From positions 186,001 through 250,000 of the forward strand of contig NZ_WIXI01000043.1 of the NCBI RefSeq assembly GCF_009617585.1: a DNA stretch of 64,000 nucleotides, in the 5' to 3' direction. This stretch comes from Endobacterium cereale. GTDB taxonomy: Bacteria; Pseudomonadota; Alphaproteobacteria; Rhizobiales; Rhizobiaceae. How positions within the stretch are numbered: the stretch's first letter is position 1; each line of letters starts with the position of its first letter. The notes below the pieces were generated by a model, which saw only the letters and a list, made by a program, of their open reading frames with translations, made no database searches and had not been told where the DNA came from. The translations under genes and the position numbers were made by a program. Positions 17,788 to 26,659 of this stretch are shown one piece after another.

Positions 17788-18681
17788 TTAATCGAAGCGC
17801 TTGACGACGCGGGAATAGACCGCGAGCGCAAGGCCGAAGATGATGAGCACGATGACGGAGATTGCTGCAGCCGTCGGCCATTCCAGCTGGATCACGGCCT
17901 GGTCGTAGATTTCGGTCGCGAGCAGGAAGACGCGTCCGCCGCCGAGCAGCTTCGGCGTGATGAACGAGCTGATCGACAGCACGAAGCAGAGCAGGCAACC
18001 GAGCGCGATGCCGGGCGCAGTCAACGGCAGGATCACGCGGCGGAAGCGCGTCCAGCTGTTGGCGCCGAGCGAGGCGGCTGCCTCCTCATAGACGTTTTCG
18101 AGGCGACCGAAGCCTGCGATCAAAGACAGCGCCATATAGGGGATCAGCACCTCGACCATGCCGATGAAGACACCGAGCGTGTTGTTGGTGAGGCGCAGCG
18201 GGCTATCGATGATGCCGGATGACATCAGGATGCCGTTGAACACGCCCTGATCACCCAGAATGACCATCCAGCCATAGGTGCGCACGACGCTGCTGACGAG
18301 AAGCGGCGAGACGGTGATGACGAACAGCATGTTGCGCCATTTTGGCGAGACGCGGTGCAGGAAAAGCGCGATCGGATAGGCGCAGCACAGCGTGATCAGC
18401 GTGACGCCGAAACCGAGCAGCAGCGAGTTCGAGACAAGCTCGATGCTGAAACTGTCGGTGAAGAAATCGGCGTAGTTTTCCAGCGTGTAATTGTTGGTCA
18501 ACACGCCGCCGCTGCGGCTTTCGATGAAGGAAATCATGCCGAGCCGGATGACCGGCAGGACGAAGGCGACAAAGTTGATGATCGCCATGGGAAGAAGCAG
18601 CGCGATCAGCAGAAAGGGAAATTTTCTGCGGGATGCGGGCGCTTCGGCAATCGGGACGGATGAGGTGATCGCTGCCATCAT
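17788..18681 (-). CDS. ABC transporter permease (PotB type)
   Basis: This 297-residue protein has a long N-terminal tail, six membrane helices and the EAA loop YEEAAASLGANSWTRFRRVILPLT. It begins directly after the ATPase stop codon, so translation is coupled. It is the first permease of the polyamine-type importer. Confidence 0.92.
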   Translation of the reverse strand: MMAAITSSVPIAEAPASRRKFPFLLIALLLPMAIINFVAFVLPVIRLGMISFIESRSGGVLTNNYTLENYADFFTDSFSIELVSNSLLLGFGVTLITLCCAYPIALFLHRVSPKWRNMLFVITVSPLLVSSVVRTYGWMVILGDQGVFNGILMSSGIIDSPLRLTNNTLGVFIGMVEVLIPYMALSLIAGFGRLENVYEEAAASLGANSWTRFRRVILPLTAPGIALGCLLCFVLSISSFITPKLLGGGRVFLLATEIYDQAVIQLEWPTAAAISVIVLIIFGLALAVYSRVVKRFD

Positions 18682-19806
18682 TCAGCTCCCGAACACCTGC
18701 ATGTCCTGCGGCTTCCACTCACAGAGAAGCTTTTCGCCGCTCTGAAAGCTGTGGCCGGCACTGGCGGTGTGAACTTCGGTGGTGAGCGTATTGCCGCCGA
18801 TATCGATGTCGTATTGCACGACGTCGCCGATATAAGTCACGCGGGTCACCTTGCCGTGGGCGGCATTGGTGGCCATGCTGACCAGCGAGCGGTCGCGGCT
18901 TGGCGTCAGGCTGATGCGGTGCGGGCGGATGGCGGCTTTCGCCTTGCCGGCGGTGAGGCCGCGGGTGTTGCAGGGGTAAACCGATGCGCCGATGCGCACC
19001 CGGTCGAGCGCTTCGATCTCGCCGTCAAGAATGTTTGTGCGGCCTACAAAGTCGGCGACGAACAGATCTTCGGGGCGCTCATAGATGTCTTCCGGCGTGC
19101 CGAGCTGGGCAAGTTTTCCGCGATGCATGACACCGACGAGATCGCACATGGTTAGCGCCTCCACCTGATCGTGGGTGACGAAGACGGTGGTGATCTGCAG
19201 GCGCTGCTGGATCTCGCGGATTTCGATGCGCATGTCGTCGCGCAGTTTTGCGTCGAGGTTGGACAGCGGTTCGTCGAGGAGGAGAAGACGCGGGCGGATG
19301 ACGAGGGCGCGGGCAAGCGCCACGCGCTGCTGCTGGCCGCCGGACATTTCCTTCGGTTTGCGCTCGCCGTAGCCGGGAAGTCGCACCATTTCCAGCGCTT
19401 CCTCGACACGGTCGCGTGCTTCAGTGCGGCCGACACCGCGCATTTCGAGGCCGAAGGCGACGTTCTGCGCTACCGTCATATGCGGAAACAGCGCGTAGTT
19501 CTGGAACACGAGGCCGATATCGCGCTTGTGCGGCGGCTTGTGGGAAATGTCGTCACCGTCGATGGTGATCTTGCCTCTGGTGATGTCGAGAAGGCCGGCG
19601 ATCATGCGCAGAGTCGTCGTCTTGCCGCAGCCGGAAGGACCGAGAAGGCCGAGCAGCTTGCCTTTCGGCACGTCGATATCGAGATCGTCGACGGCCATGT
19701 AATCGGCGCCGTAGCGCTTGGTGATGCCCTTCAGCTTGAGAAAGGCCTGATCGCCGGTGTTGGTTTCGGCGGCCGGTGTTTCCTGGCGCAGTTCCTGAGT
19801 TTGCAT
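18682..19806 (-). CDS. ABC transporter ATP-binding protein (PotA type)
   Basis: This 374-residue protein has Walker A GPSGCGKTT, the Q-loop VFQNYALFPHM, signature MSGGQQQRVALARAL, Walker B LLLLDEPLSNLD and the switch histidine FVTHDQ, then a C-terminal TOBE domain (about residues 270-374). It powers the importer at 16983-21029. A 158-base spacer with a strong hairpin separates it from the binding-protein gene. Confidence 0.94.
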   Translation of the reverse strand: MQTQELRQETPAAETNTGDQAFLKLKGITKRYGADYMAVDDLDIDVPKGKLLGLLGPSGCGKTTTLRMIAGLLDITRGKITIDGDDISHKPPHKRDIGLVFQNYALFPHMTVAQNVAFGLEMRGVGRTEARDRVEEALEMVRLPGYGERKPKEMSGGQQQRVALARALVIRPRLLLLDEPLSNLDAKLRDDMRIEIREIQQRLQITTVFVTHDQVEALTMCDLVGVMHRGKLAQLGTPEDIYERPEDLFVADFVGRTNILDGEIEALDRVRIGASVYPCNTRGLTAGKAKAAIRPHRISLTPSRDRSLVSMATNAAHGKVTRVTYIGDVVQYDIDIGGNTLTTEVHTASAGHSFQSGEKLLCEWKPQDMQVFGS

Positions 19807-19931
19807 GTCTTCACCATTTGCGGATTTGAGGTCGTCTAGGGTGAGGAGAACAAGGCCCCCTCACGATGGCGTGCGTGCTCGATCACGCGTGGGAGGACGC
19901 GTGCCGCAGGGTCTTTTCTGGAGGAGGACGG

Positions 19932-19957
19932 AGTCCGGGCCATGAGCGGCCCGGACT
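19932..19957 (-). terminator. Intercistronic hairpin between binding-protein and ATPase genes
   Basis: AGTCCGGGCC and GGCCCGGACT form a perfect 10-bp stem with a 6-base loop, 7 bases after the binding-protein stop. No T-run follows on the minus strand, so it more likely protects the upstream message or attenuates than fully terminates. Confidence 0.7.
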
Positions 19958-19964
19958 GTCTTGC

Positions 19965-21029
19965 TTAGCGCCCGGCCGGGATGATCTTGCGGCGCCAGGG
20001 CTGCAGAATGTCGTCGCGCATGTCGCCGATCGTCATCCAGTCGACGGGGATCAGCTTTTCACGCTGGGCCGGGTCCATCATCGGAATGCGCTTGGCGGTG
20101 GCTTCATCCACCTGCGTCTTGGTGTTCACCGGTGCGTAGAACATCGCCTTGGCGAATGCCGCCTGTGCTTCCGGGCCGATCGCATAGTTAATGAAGGTCT
20201 GCGTTGCCTCGGACTCCGATGCCTTCTCGATGGCGCTGACGACGTTGATCTGCGAGGCCGTGCCTTCGCTTGGGCCGACGGAGCCCATGCGGCCCTCGGT
20301 CTGGTCGAAATAGAACTGCGAACGGGCATTCCAGCCGATTGAAACCGTGGCGGTGCCATTCGCGACCAGCGTGTAGGCGTCCGGCTTCGGCTCCCAGGTT
20401 TGAACGCGCGGTGCCAGTTCCACCAGCTTGTCGACGCCGGGATCGATCGTGTTCTTGTAGTCCTGCTCACCGGCAAGACGGTTGGAAATGATCGTCAGCA
20501 GGATCGCCTGAATGTCGCCACCACCCTGCGCCGGCAGTACGACTTTACCGGCCTGTGCCTTGTCCCACAGTGTTTCCCAGCTGGCCGGCGCGGTCGGGAA
20601 AGCCTTGGAATTGTAGATCAGCGTCAGCGTGTCATAGGTCAGCGGAATGGCGGCGCCGCCCAGATCCTTGCCGATGTCGGAGACGTCGGCGTAGTTCGGC
20701 AGTTTAGAGGTATCGAGATCGGCGACGAGGCCTTCCTCCTTGGCGATCTTGGCGACCGACAAGTCGTAGATCACGGCGTTCACCTGCGGCGCATCACGCT
20801 GGGCGCGCATGTTGCCAAGCGAGGTGGCGGCGTTCTGGACGCCGTAATAGGTCACCTTGATGTCGGGATGGGCTTTCATAAAGGGCTCGATGACAGCTTT
20901 CTTGTAATTGTCTTCGAACGGACCGCGGTACCCCATGACGGTAATATCGGCGGCGTTCGCATAAGCTCCCGACAGCATTGTCGCTGCGAAAAGCGTAGCG
21001 GAAAGGACATGTGTGGAAATGCGTTTCAT
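19965..21029 (-). CDS. ABC transporter substrate-binding protein (PotD type)
   Basis: This 354-residue protein has a signal peptide (TMLSGAYANAAD) and begins its mature part with ITVMGYRGPFEDNYKKAV. It has the extracellular type 2 binding fold seen for polyamines, thiamine and aminophosphonates (LTYDTLTLIYNSKAFPTAPASWETLWD). The ligand is not predictable. Its operon with an amidase and an aldolase suggests a nitrogenous acid. Confidence 0.9.
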   Translation of the reverse strand: MKRISTHVLSATLFAATMLSGAYANAADITVMGYRGPFEDNYKKAVIEPFMKAHPDIKVTYYGVQNAATSLGNMRAQRDAPQVNAVIYDLSVAKIAKEEGLVADLDTSKLPNYADVSDIGKDLGGAAIPLTYDTLTLIYNSKAFPTAPASWETLWDKAQAGKVVLPAQGGGDIQAILLTIISNRLAGEQDYKNTIDPGVDKLVELAPRVQTWEPKPDAYTLVANGTATVSIGWNARSQFYFDQTEGRMGSVGPSEGTASQINVVSAIEKASESEATQTFINYAIGPEAQAAFAKAMFYAPVNTKTQVDEATAKRIPMMDPAQREKLIPVDWMTIGDMRDDILQPWRRKIIPAGR

Positions 21030-21425
21030 ATCGGTATTCCCCTTGTCAGCTTTTGGCCTTGCTTGTTGTTGAGGGAACGATAGGCAGCGTGCCGGGAGGG
21101 GTCCAACGACTAAAATCTACCGAGTGATTAGAAATTCTTTCTGAAAAGCAGCCTGCATTTTGAGGCAATAAATCGCCATTTAATCCATTTAGGAAATAAT
21201 TATTTTCTATAAATACGCGTTTTTGATGTGATTGTTGGGATGGTTTTCTTATCTGCCGGCAGCGGTCGCATGTAACTGAATGCTCGCACTGGTGTTTTTA
21301 TCGCGATGCAAAACCCTTTTTGATTGTATTTCTTCGCAGTCGCATCAAGAAATACCTTGAGAAGGAAAGCCCGCACGATAGCATGCAGACATCGCAGTTA
21401 AACTGCACGCAATGCGGAGTGCCCC
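21030..21425. promoter_or_regulatory. AT-rich divergent control region
   Basis: This is a 396-base gap between the binding-protein operon (leftward) and the SDR operon (rightward). Bases 21118-21360 are much richer in A+T than the neighbours and hold a 12-bp palindrome AAATAATTATTT at 21194-21205. No gene or clear promoter consensus is recognised. Shared control of the two operons is likely. Confidence 0.5.
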
Positions 21426-22160
21426 ATGACCACCCAATATATGCTTCTCACCGGCGCCAGCCGCGGTATCGGGCACGCTACGGTGAAGCTTTTCATGGAG
21501 CATGGCTGGCGGATCCTGACCGTGTCGCGGCAACCGTTTTCGGAAGAATGCCGTTGGCCTTCCGCCCGCGAAAGCCACATCCAGGCGGATCTCGAGGATC
21601 TCGACAGCATTGACGCACTGGCGGCGATTGTCCGTGAGCGCCTGCCTTCAGGCAAGCTGGCGGCGCTGGTCAACAATGCCGGCATCTCTCCCAAGGGGCC
21701 GGGCGGATCACGCCTTGGTGTGACCGATACGGATGCCGCCACATGGTCCCGCGTGCTCAACGTCAACCTGATCTCGACGGCGCTTCTCGCCCGCGCGCTG
21801 ATGCCGGAACTGAAGGCCGCGCAGGGATCGATCGTCAATGTCACCTCGATTGTCGGATCGCGCGTACATCCGTTCGCGGGCGTCGCTTATGCGGCATCGA
21901 AGGCGGGCCTTGCAGCCCTGACCCGTGAAATGGCGCATGAATTCGGCCCGATGGGCGTTCGCGCCAATGCCATCGCACCGGGTGAGATCGACACCGCCAT
22001 CCTGTCTCCCGGCACGGCGGATCTCGTCAGCGCGCAGGTGCCGATGAACCGGCTGGGCACGACGCGCGAAGTGGCGCAGACCATCTATTTCCTCTGCACA
22101 GAGGCGTCCTCCTACATCAATGGCGCGGAAATCCACATCAACGGCGGCCAGCACGTCTGA
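21426..22160 (+). CDS. SDR family NAD(P)-dependent oxidoreductase
   Basis: This 244-residue protein has the cofactor motif TGASRGIG, the structural NNAG, the catalytic Ser in VTSIVGS and YAASK (Tyr and Lys of the active site), and a C-terminal NGAEIHINGG. It would oxidise or reduce an alcohol or aldehyde. It is the first gene of the operon with a hydroxylysine-kinase-like protein and a phospho-lyase-like PLP enzyme, so it may handle their aldehyde product. Confidence 0.92.
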   Translation: MTTQYMLLTGASRGIGHATVKLFMEHGWRILTVSRQPFSEECRWPSARESHIQADLEDLDSIDALAAIVRERLPSGKLAALVNNAGISPKGPGGSRLGVTDTDAATWSRVLNVNLISTALLARALMPELKAAQGSIVNVTSIVGSRVHPFAGVAYAASKAGLAALTREMAHEFGPMGVRANAIAPGEIDTAILSPGTADLVSAQVPMNRLGTTREVAQTIYFLCTEASSYINGAEIHINGGQHV

Positions 22161-22196
22161 TTGCTGGCAAGTGCACTGGCAGGACAAGCGGGAGCA

Positions 22197-23258
22197 ATGA
22201 CCATGATAAACAACGCCGCCGCACGCGTGCTGGGTGCTGAACTGGAAACCGGCGCCATTGCCGTACCGCCGGATCAGGCGGAACGGATTGCGCTTGATCA
22301 TTATGGTCTCACCGGCAAGGTCGAATGGCTGTGGGGCGAAAAGGACAGCAATTATCGGCTGACGCTCGAGGATGGCACGGGCTACCTGCTGAAAATCCTC
22401 AACCCGGCCGAAGATCCGAACGTCACTTCGATGCACAGCAAGGCGCTTTTGCATGTGGAGGCGATGGATCCCGGCATTCCTGTTCAGCGCATTATCCGCA
22501 CAAAGGAAGGCGCTGCCGATTTCCGTTTCGTCGCCGATGATGGTGGCGAGCGCGGTGTGCGCATGGTGACGTTTGTGCCCGGCATGGCGCAGCGCACGGC
22601 ATCGCATTCGCCGCTTCAACGCGAGAAGATTGGCGTGTTGCTGGGGCGCATGCAGAAGGCGCTCAAGAGTTTTTCGCATGAGGCGGCATCTCATCGCATC
22701 ACCTGGGACATGACCCATGCGATGGGCATGCGCGATCTTTTGCCGGCCTTCACCGATGCTCGTGAACGCGCAAGGCTGGAAAAGGCGATCAATGATTTCG
22801 AGGCGGAGATCGTGCCGGTGATTGGGGCATTGCCGGCGCAGGTGATTCATAACGATTTCAACATGGAAAACATTCTGGTCGATCCCGACAGACCGGATGA
22901 TGTTACCGGCATCATCGATTTCGGTGACATGGTGTTTGCGCCTAATCTCTTCGATGTCGGCGTGGCGGCCGCCTATCAGATCGGTGCCGAGGCTGAACCG
23001 GTCGAAGCGATGTGCGATCTCATCAGAGGGTATCGCAGCCAATGCACCCTGTCCGATGCCGAAATCGATCTCGTTTATACCGCCGCCGTGATGCGGTTGG
23101 TCATGCGTCTAGCCATTCCGCAATGGCGGGCAAAACTGTTTCCCGAGGATGCGGAGCGTTTTACCATCCGCAGCGCCAGCGTTTGGGAACAGTTGGCAAG
23201 GCTTGACGCCATTCCGAAGTCGCAGGCAATCGATCGATTGCGCGCGGCGGACCGATAA
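22197..23258 (+). CDS. Phosphotransferase of the APH/hydroxylysine-kinase family
   Basis: The start MTMINNAAARVLG at 22197 follows GCGGGAG. It has 353 residues. The kinase catalytic loop reads VIHNDFNMENILVD and the metal-binding loop IIDFGDM, with an N-terminal GEKDSNYRLTLEDG nucleotide-binding hairpin and an ATP lysine in YLLKI. The architecture matches hydroxylysine kinases and the kinase half of fused bacterial kinase/phospho-lyase proteins. It lies 11 bases before the PLP enzyme gene, which would act on the phosphorylated product. Confidence 0.85.
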   Translation: MTMINNAAARVLGAELETGAIAVPPDQAERIALDHYGLTGKVEWLWGEKDSNYRLTLEDGTGYLLKILNPAEDPNVTSMHSKALLHVEAMDPGIPVQRIIRTKEGAADFRFVADDGGERGVRMVTFVPGMAQRTASHSPLQREKIGVLLGRMQKALKSFSHEAASHRITWDMTHAMGMRDLLPAFTDARERARLEKAINDFEAEIVPVIGALPAQVIHNDFNMENILVDPDRPDDVTGIIDFGDMVFAPNLFDVGVAAAYQIGAEAEPVEAMCDLIRGYRSQCTLSDAEIDLVYTAAVMRLVMRLAIPQWRAKLFPEDAERFTIRSASVWEQLARLDAIPKSQAIDRLRAADR

Positions 23259-23269
23259 GGACAGACACG

Positions 23270-24619
23270 ATGAACAAGCCCGTTTCGGATAAGCCAGCCG
23301 CCACCATGGTCAACGGTTTTGATGCCGCCCGGCTCGGCAGCCTGCCGGAGCGTGAGCGCAAGCTGATCGAACGGCGGCAGGCGCTGCTCGGGCCGTCCTA
23401 TCGGCTGTTTTACGAAACGCCGGTGCATGTCACACGCGCCGAAGGTGTGTGGCTGTATGGGCCGGATGGCGAAGCCTATCTCGATGCCTATAACAATGTG
23501 CCCTCGGTCGGTCATTGCCACCCGCATGTGACCCAGGCAATCGCGCGGCAGGCGGCGGAACTGAACACCCATACGCGTTATCTCGGCGAACAGATTCTTG
23601 ATTATTCCGAACGGCTGCTGGCGACATTTCCGGCCGGGCTCGACCGAGTGATGTATACCTGCACCGGTAGCGAGGCGGTCGATCTGGCGCTCAGGCTGGC
23701 GCGCTATTACACCGGCGGCACCGGCATCATCATCACGGAAAACGCCTATCACGGCGTCACCACTTCGGCGGCCGAAATCTCGCCGTCGCTGGGCTCCAAC
23801 ATGCCGCTTGGCCAGCATGTGCTGACCGTGTCGGCGCCGGATACCTATCGCGCCGAGGGGCGCGATGTCGGCGTGGCGTTGGCAGAGGATGTGGCCAACG
23901 CGATCGCGCATTTTCGCCGTCGCGGCATCACGCCGGCGGCCTTTATCGCCGATGGCATCTTTTCCACCGACGGCATTTTTGCCGATCCGGCCGGTTTCCT
24001 GAAACCCGTCGCAGGCCTGCTGAAGGACGAAGGCGTGCTTTACATAGCCGACGAAGTGCAGCCGGGTTTCGGACGTCTGGGTTCGCATATGTGGGGTTTC
24101 ATGCGCCATGGCATCACGCCGGATATCGTGGTGATGGGCAAGCCGATGGGCAATGGCATGCCGATTGCGGCCGTTGTAATGACATCGGAAATCCAGGAGC
24201 GGTTCGGGCAGGATATCCGCTATTTCAATACGTTCGGCGCCAATAATGTTTCGATTGCCGCCGCTTCCGCCGTGCTGGATGTGATCGAGACCGAAGGTCT
24301 GATGCAGAATGCGCGAGCGACCGGTGATTACATGTTGGAGGGCATGCGCAAACTGCAGGAAAAATTCCCTGTGATCGGCGATGTCAGGGGGGCGGGCCTG
24401 TTTCTCGGGCTGGAATTCGTGACGGACCCCGCCAGCAGGACGGCGGATGGGGCACTTGCGTTGAAGGTCGTTAATGCGCTGCGTGATCGGCGGGTGCTGA
24501 TCAGTGCATCGGGCGGCCAAGGCAATGTGCTGAAAATCCGTCCGCCACTGCCGTTTACCCGAGACAATGCCGATGTGTTTCTCGGGGCGCTGGAAGACGT
24601 GCTTTCGGAGATCGACTAG
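23270..24619 (+). CDS. Class III PLP enzyme, probable O-phosphoamine phospho-lyase
   Basis: This 449-residue protein has the class III aminotransferase fold. CTGSEAVDLALRLARYY binds the cofactor phosphate, ADEVQPGFGRLG holds the PLP Asp, and the Schiff-base Lys lies in VVMGKPMGNGMP. The GKPMGNG form of this last motif is characteristic of the AGXT2L phospho-lyases that cleave phosphoethanolamine or 5-phosphohydroxylysine to an aldehyde, ammonia and phosphate. The kinase next door supports this over a plain transaminase. The substrate is inferred. Confidence 0.85.
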   Translation: MNKPVSDKPAATMVNGFDAARLGSLPERERKLIERRQALLGPSYRLFYETPVHVTRAEGVWLYGPDGEAYLDAYNNVPSVGHCHPHVTQAIARQAAELNTHTRYLGEQILDYSERLLATFPAGLDRVMYTCTGSEAVDLALRLARYYTGGTGIIITENAYHGVTTSAAEISPSLGSNMPLGQHVLTVSAPDTYRAEGRDVGVALAEDVANAIAHFRRRGITPAAFIADGIFSTDGIFADPAGFLKPVAGLLKDEGVLYIADEVQPGFGRLGSHMWGFMRHGITPDIVVMGKPMGNGMPIAAVVMTSEIQERFGQDIRYFNTFGANNVSIAAASAVLDVIETEGLMQNARATGDYMLEGMRKLQEKFPVIGDVRGAGLFLGLEFVTDPASRTADGALALKVVNALRDRRVLISASGGQGNVLKIRPPLPFTRDNADVFLGALEDVLSEID

Positions 24620-24686
24620 AGCTTTTCACGAGATATGCAAAGGCTCTGGTAATAAGGCAGAATCCACCCTTGGTGATCTTCGATTT

Positions 24687-24711
24687 TCAAAAAACGCCCG
24701 CACTCTGCGGG
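24687..24711 (-). terminator. Intrinsic terminator on the minus strand
   Basis: On the minus strand CCCGCA-GAG-TGCGGG is followed by CGTTTTTTG. No minus-strand protein gene ends nearby, so it implies a non-coding transcript coming from the right. Confidence 0.8.
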
Positions 24712-25060
24712 ATATGTGGTCGGGGCACTGAAAGCTGCCTCGTAATTTAGTTAGTAATTGACACCTCTCAGTGCCCCGTTCGACGGTTTTTGTCCGCGAC
24801 TTCGGTTCCTCTGCAAACGCCATCCCGGTGTTTCCACCGACCGGCGATCATGTGTGCCGCACAGGCACGCCCGGCGCGCTCTTTCGGGCTTCAGAAACGG
24901 TTCGGGTTTTGACCAGCTTGCCGTTTCCCCCGTGTCGCCGGAGGGGAACCAGTTTCCGCGAACCCCAATGATGGAGACTTACGTCTTTTCTCCACCACCA
25001 GCGCCGGCTCCAACTCGCCGGGACGCCTTCCGGTGTATCCACGATGGAGCGGGAGAATTG
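24687..25060 (-). ncRNA. Candidate large structured non-coding RNA
   Basis: This lies within an 817-base gap with no credible protein gene. On the minus strand it holds many stems: GGTTCG/CGAACC (24899-24904 with 24959-24964) enclosing TTCCCC/GGGGAA, TGGAGA/TCTCCA (24972-24994), CCGGC/GCCGG (25004-25021), GTGCC/GGCAC (24854-24868), CGGTG-GAAA-CACCG with a GNRA tetraloop (24826-24839), and an 11-bp perfect repeat CGGGGCACTGA/TCAGTGCCCCG (24721-24778). A T-tailed terminator closes it. I see no RNase P, tmRNA, SRP or 6S signature. The 5' end is a guess. Confidence 0.5.
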
Positions 25061-25436
25061 TAGGCATGGGTTTTGGGAGGGTGGACGAAGTCGCTGCCAA
25101 CTATTTTACAAGTGTTTGATTCGGTTTGAATATATTTTTAGGAAGAGCAGTTTTTTCTTCGAAAATGTTCTGTTTGCGACATCTTGATTGCTTATGGGAT
25201 GGGCAAGGCTGATATCGGCCCTATGCGGTCGTTTGACGCGCGGACAATCGCCCATCTGACCTGATCGTCAGAACCGGGTGGGCGACGTTTTCGTTATTAA
25301 AAATGACGGCGGGTGGCATATTCTGCGACCCTCCAAAACTTGGTCGCAGAATTGAAATCTCAATTGGGAGATTTTTGAAACCGCAGATAGGTAACCGAAG
25401 CGGCCGCCCACATCATAATTGAATAACAGATTACGG
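25061..25436. other. Gene-free AT-rich stretch
   Basis: This 376-base segment is between the candidate RNA and the LprI-like gene. It contains the likely upstream region of the RNA. I see no coding frame, no tRNA and no clear promoter match. Composition is visibly lower in GC than the flanking operons. Confidence 0.4.
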
Positions 25437-25883
25437 CTACTGATCGTTTGCGATCGACAAATATTCTTCCAGAACATTGGCGCGCTCGCAGAGACGAAAA
25501 AGTTCTTTCTGCATGACTTGAAAACTACTCACCGTTTCGCTGCCATAGAGTGATGACTCAACAGTTTTGCTGGTGTTGTGGAAATCGAGCCAGGCGCGCT
25601 CGGCGCGGATCAGATTGTCCTTGGCCGTGCCACGCTGCTGACTGAGCAGTGAATTATAAGCAGCGTTCAATCGCGCGTCTTGTCGTTTCGTCTCCGCAGA
25701 TTGACATGCAGCGAGAGCGATGTTGTCTGATTCCGCCTTTTCAACGCATCCATAGAACACATTGCTAATGCCTGTGGGCGCTTGACGTTTGATGACCTGA
25801 GCGGTGCTTTCATACGCCAGCGCGCCAGAGCCATACGCAGATAGGGCGAGGCTGAGGATGAACATCGTGTTTGCTGTTTTCAT
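25437..25883 (-). CDS. LprI-like (DUF1311) exported protein
   Basis: The start MKTANTMFILSLALSAYG at 25883 gives a signal peptide and a mature protein of about 125 residues. The DUF1311 pattern is present: two cysteines (YGCVEKAESDNIALAACQSAE), LNAAYNSLLSQQ, and AERAWLDFHN. Relatives include the lysozyme inhibitor LprI and many periplasmic proteins of unknown role. Three cysteines could form a disulfide plus one free thiol. Confidence 0.82.
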   Translation of the reverse strand: MKTANTMFILSLALSAYGSGALAYESTAQVIKRQAPTGISNVFYGCVEKAESDNIALAACQSAETKRQDARLNAAYNSLLSQQRGTAKDNLIRAERAWLDFHNTSKTVESSLYGSETVSSFQVMQKELFRLCERANVLEEYLSIANDQ

Positions 25884-26107
25884 GCGATACAAACCTGGAT
25901 GGGCCAAAAGGGTTGAAACAAAGTTTTTTCTCAGGCGCACGAGTAGCGTCACCGGTACTGCGATAAGCGATAGCGATTTCACCCGTATCGACTCGCTGGT
26001 AGGGCGTTGCCTGAAAGAAAGCAACCAAAACAGTAATTAAAAATTGCTCTTATTGGGTGCCAAGCGGAAGACCGCAGTCGGCCCAAAGCAGCCATTGGGC
26101 GCTGACT

Positions 26108-26599
26108 CTATTTGCCAAGCGGTAAGGGACGGTTTTGAACGACCGTTTTCATGACAAGTGTTGAGTTCAGCCGAAGTATGGACGGGAGGGCGGTAAGCTT
26201 GTCGTCGTAGAGCATTTGAAATGTCTCCAGACTTTGGCTCACCACATGCAGCATGTAGTCGGTGTCGCCGAACAGGCGCTGCGCCAGAACAATTTCATGA
26301 ATAGCAGAGACCGCTTGTTCGAATACTTCTACGGAATCTCGGTTCACTTCACGCAAGGTGACAAACACAATTGCCGAAAAATCCAGTCCAACTTTTGCTG
26401 AATCCAAGTGTGCGCTGTAGCCTTGGATCACCCCGGACTGCTCAAGCGCCCGCACACGTCTATGGCACGGCGATAGGCTAAGGCTGACCTTCGTCGCTAG
26501 GTCGGTCAGCGATAATCGGCCGTCGACTTGTAGCTCGGCAAGAATCTTCCTATCGAATTCATCCAACGCCAAAATTCTTTCCTCCAATCGCAAATCCAA
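26108..26599 (-). CDS. Lrp/AsnC family transcriptional regulator
   Basis: This 163-residue protein has an N-terminal helix-turn-helix (LDEFDRKILAELQVDGRLSLTDLA ... SPCHRRVRALEQSGVI) and a RAM effector domain with GDTDYMLHV. It is divergent from the LysE-type exporter 60 bases away, the classical arrangement of an amino-acid-sensing Lrp that controls an exporter. The exact start is uncertain; translation might begin nearer the ALDEFDRK segment. Confidence 0.88.
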   Translation of the reverse strand: MDLRLEERILALDEFDRKILAELQVDGRLSLTDLATKVSLSLSPCHRRVRALEQSGVIQGYSAHLDSAKVGLDFSAIVFVTLREVNRDSVEVFEQAVSAIHEIVLAQRLFGDTDYMLHVVSQSLETFQMLYDDKLTALPSILRLNSTLVMKTVVQNRPLPLGK

Positions 26600-26659
26600 A
26601 GAAGATATAGGAAGTTCATTTCTCGATCCAGCTGATATCTTCCAATCAAGGAGATCAGG

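Noticed and set aside
21708..24520. Long minus-strand frames opposite the SDR, kinase and PLP enzyme genes
   Set aside because: The plus-strand genes carry complete motifs and ribosome-binding sites; the minus frames show no domain.
24687..25060. Known housekeeping RNA (RNase P, tmRNA, SRP or 6S) as identity of the structured segment
   Set aside because: None of the conserved core sequences of these RNAs could be found on either strand.
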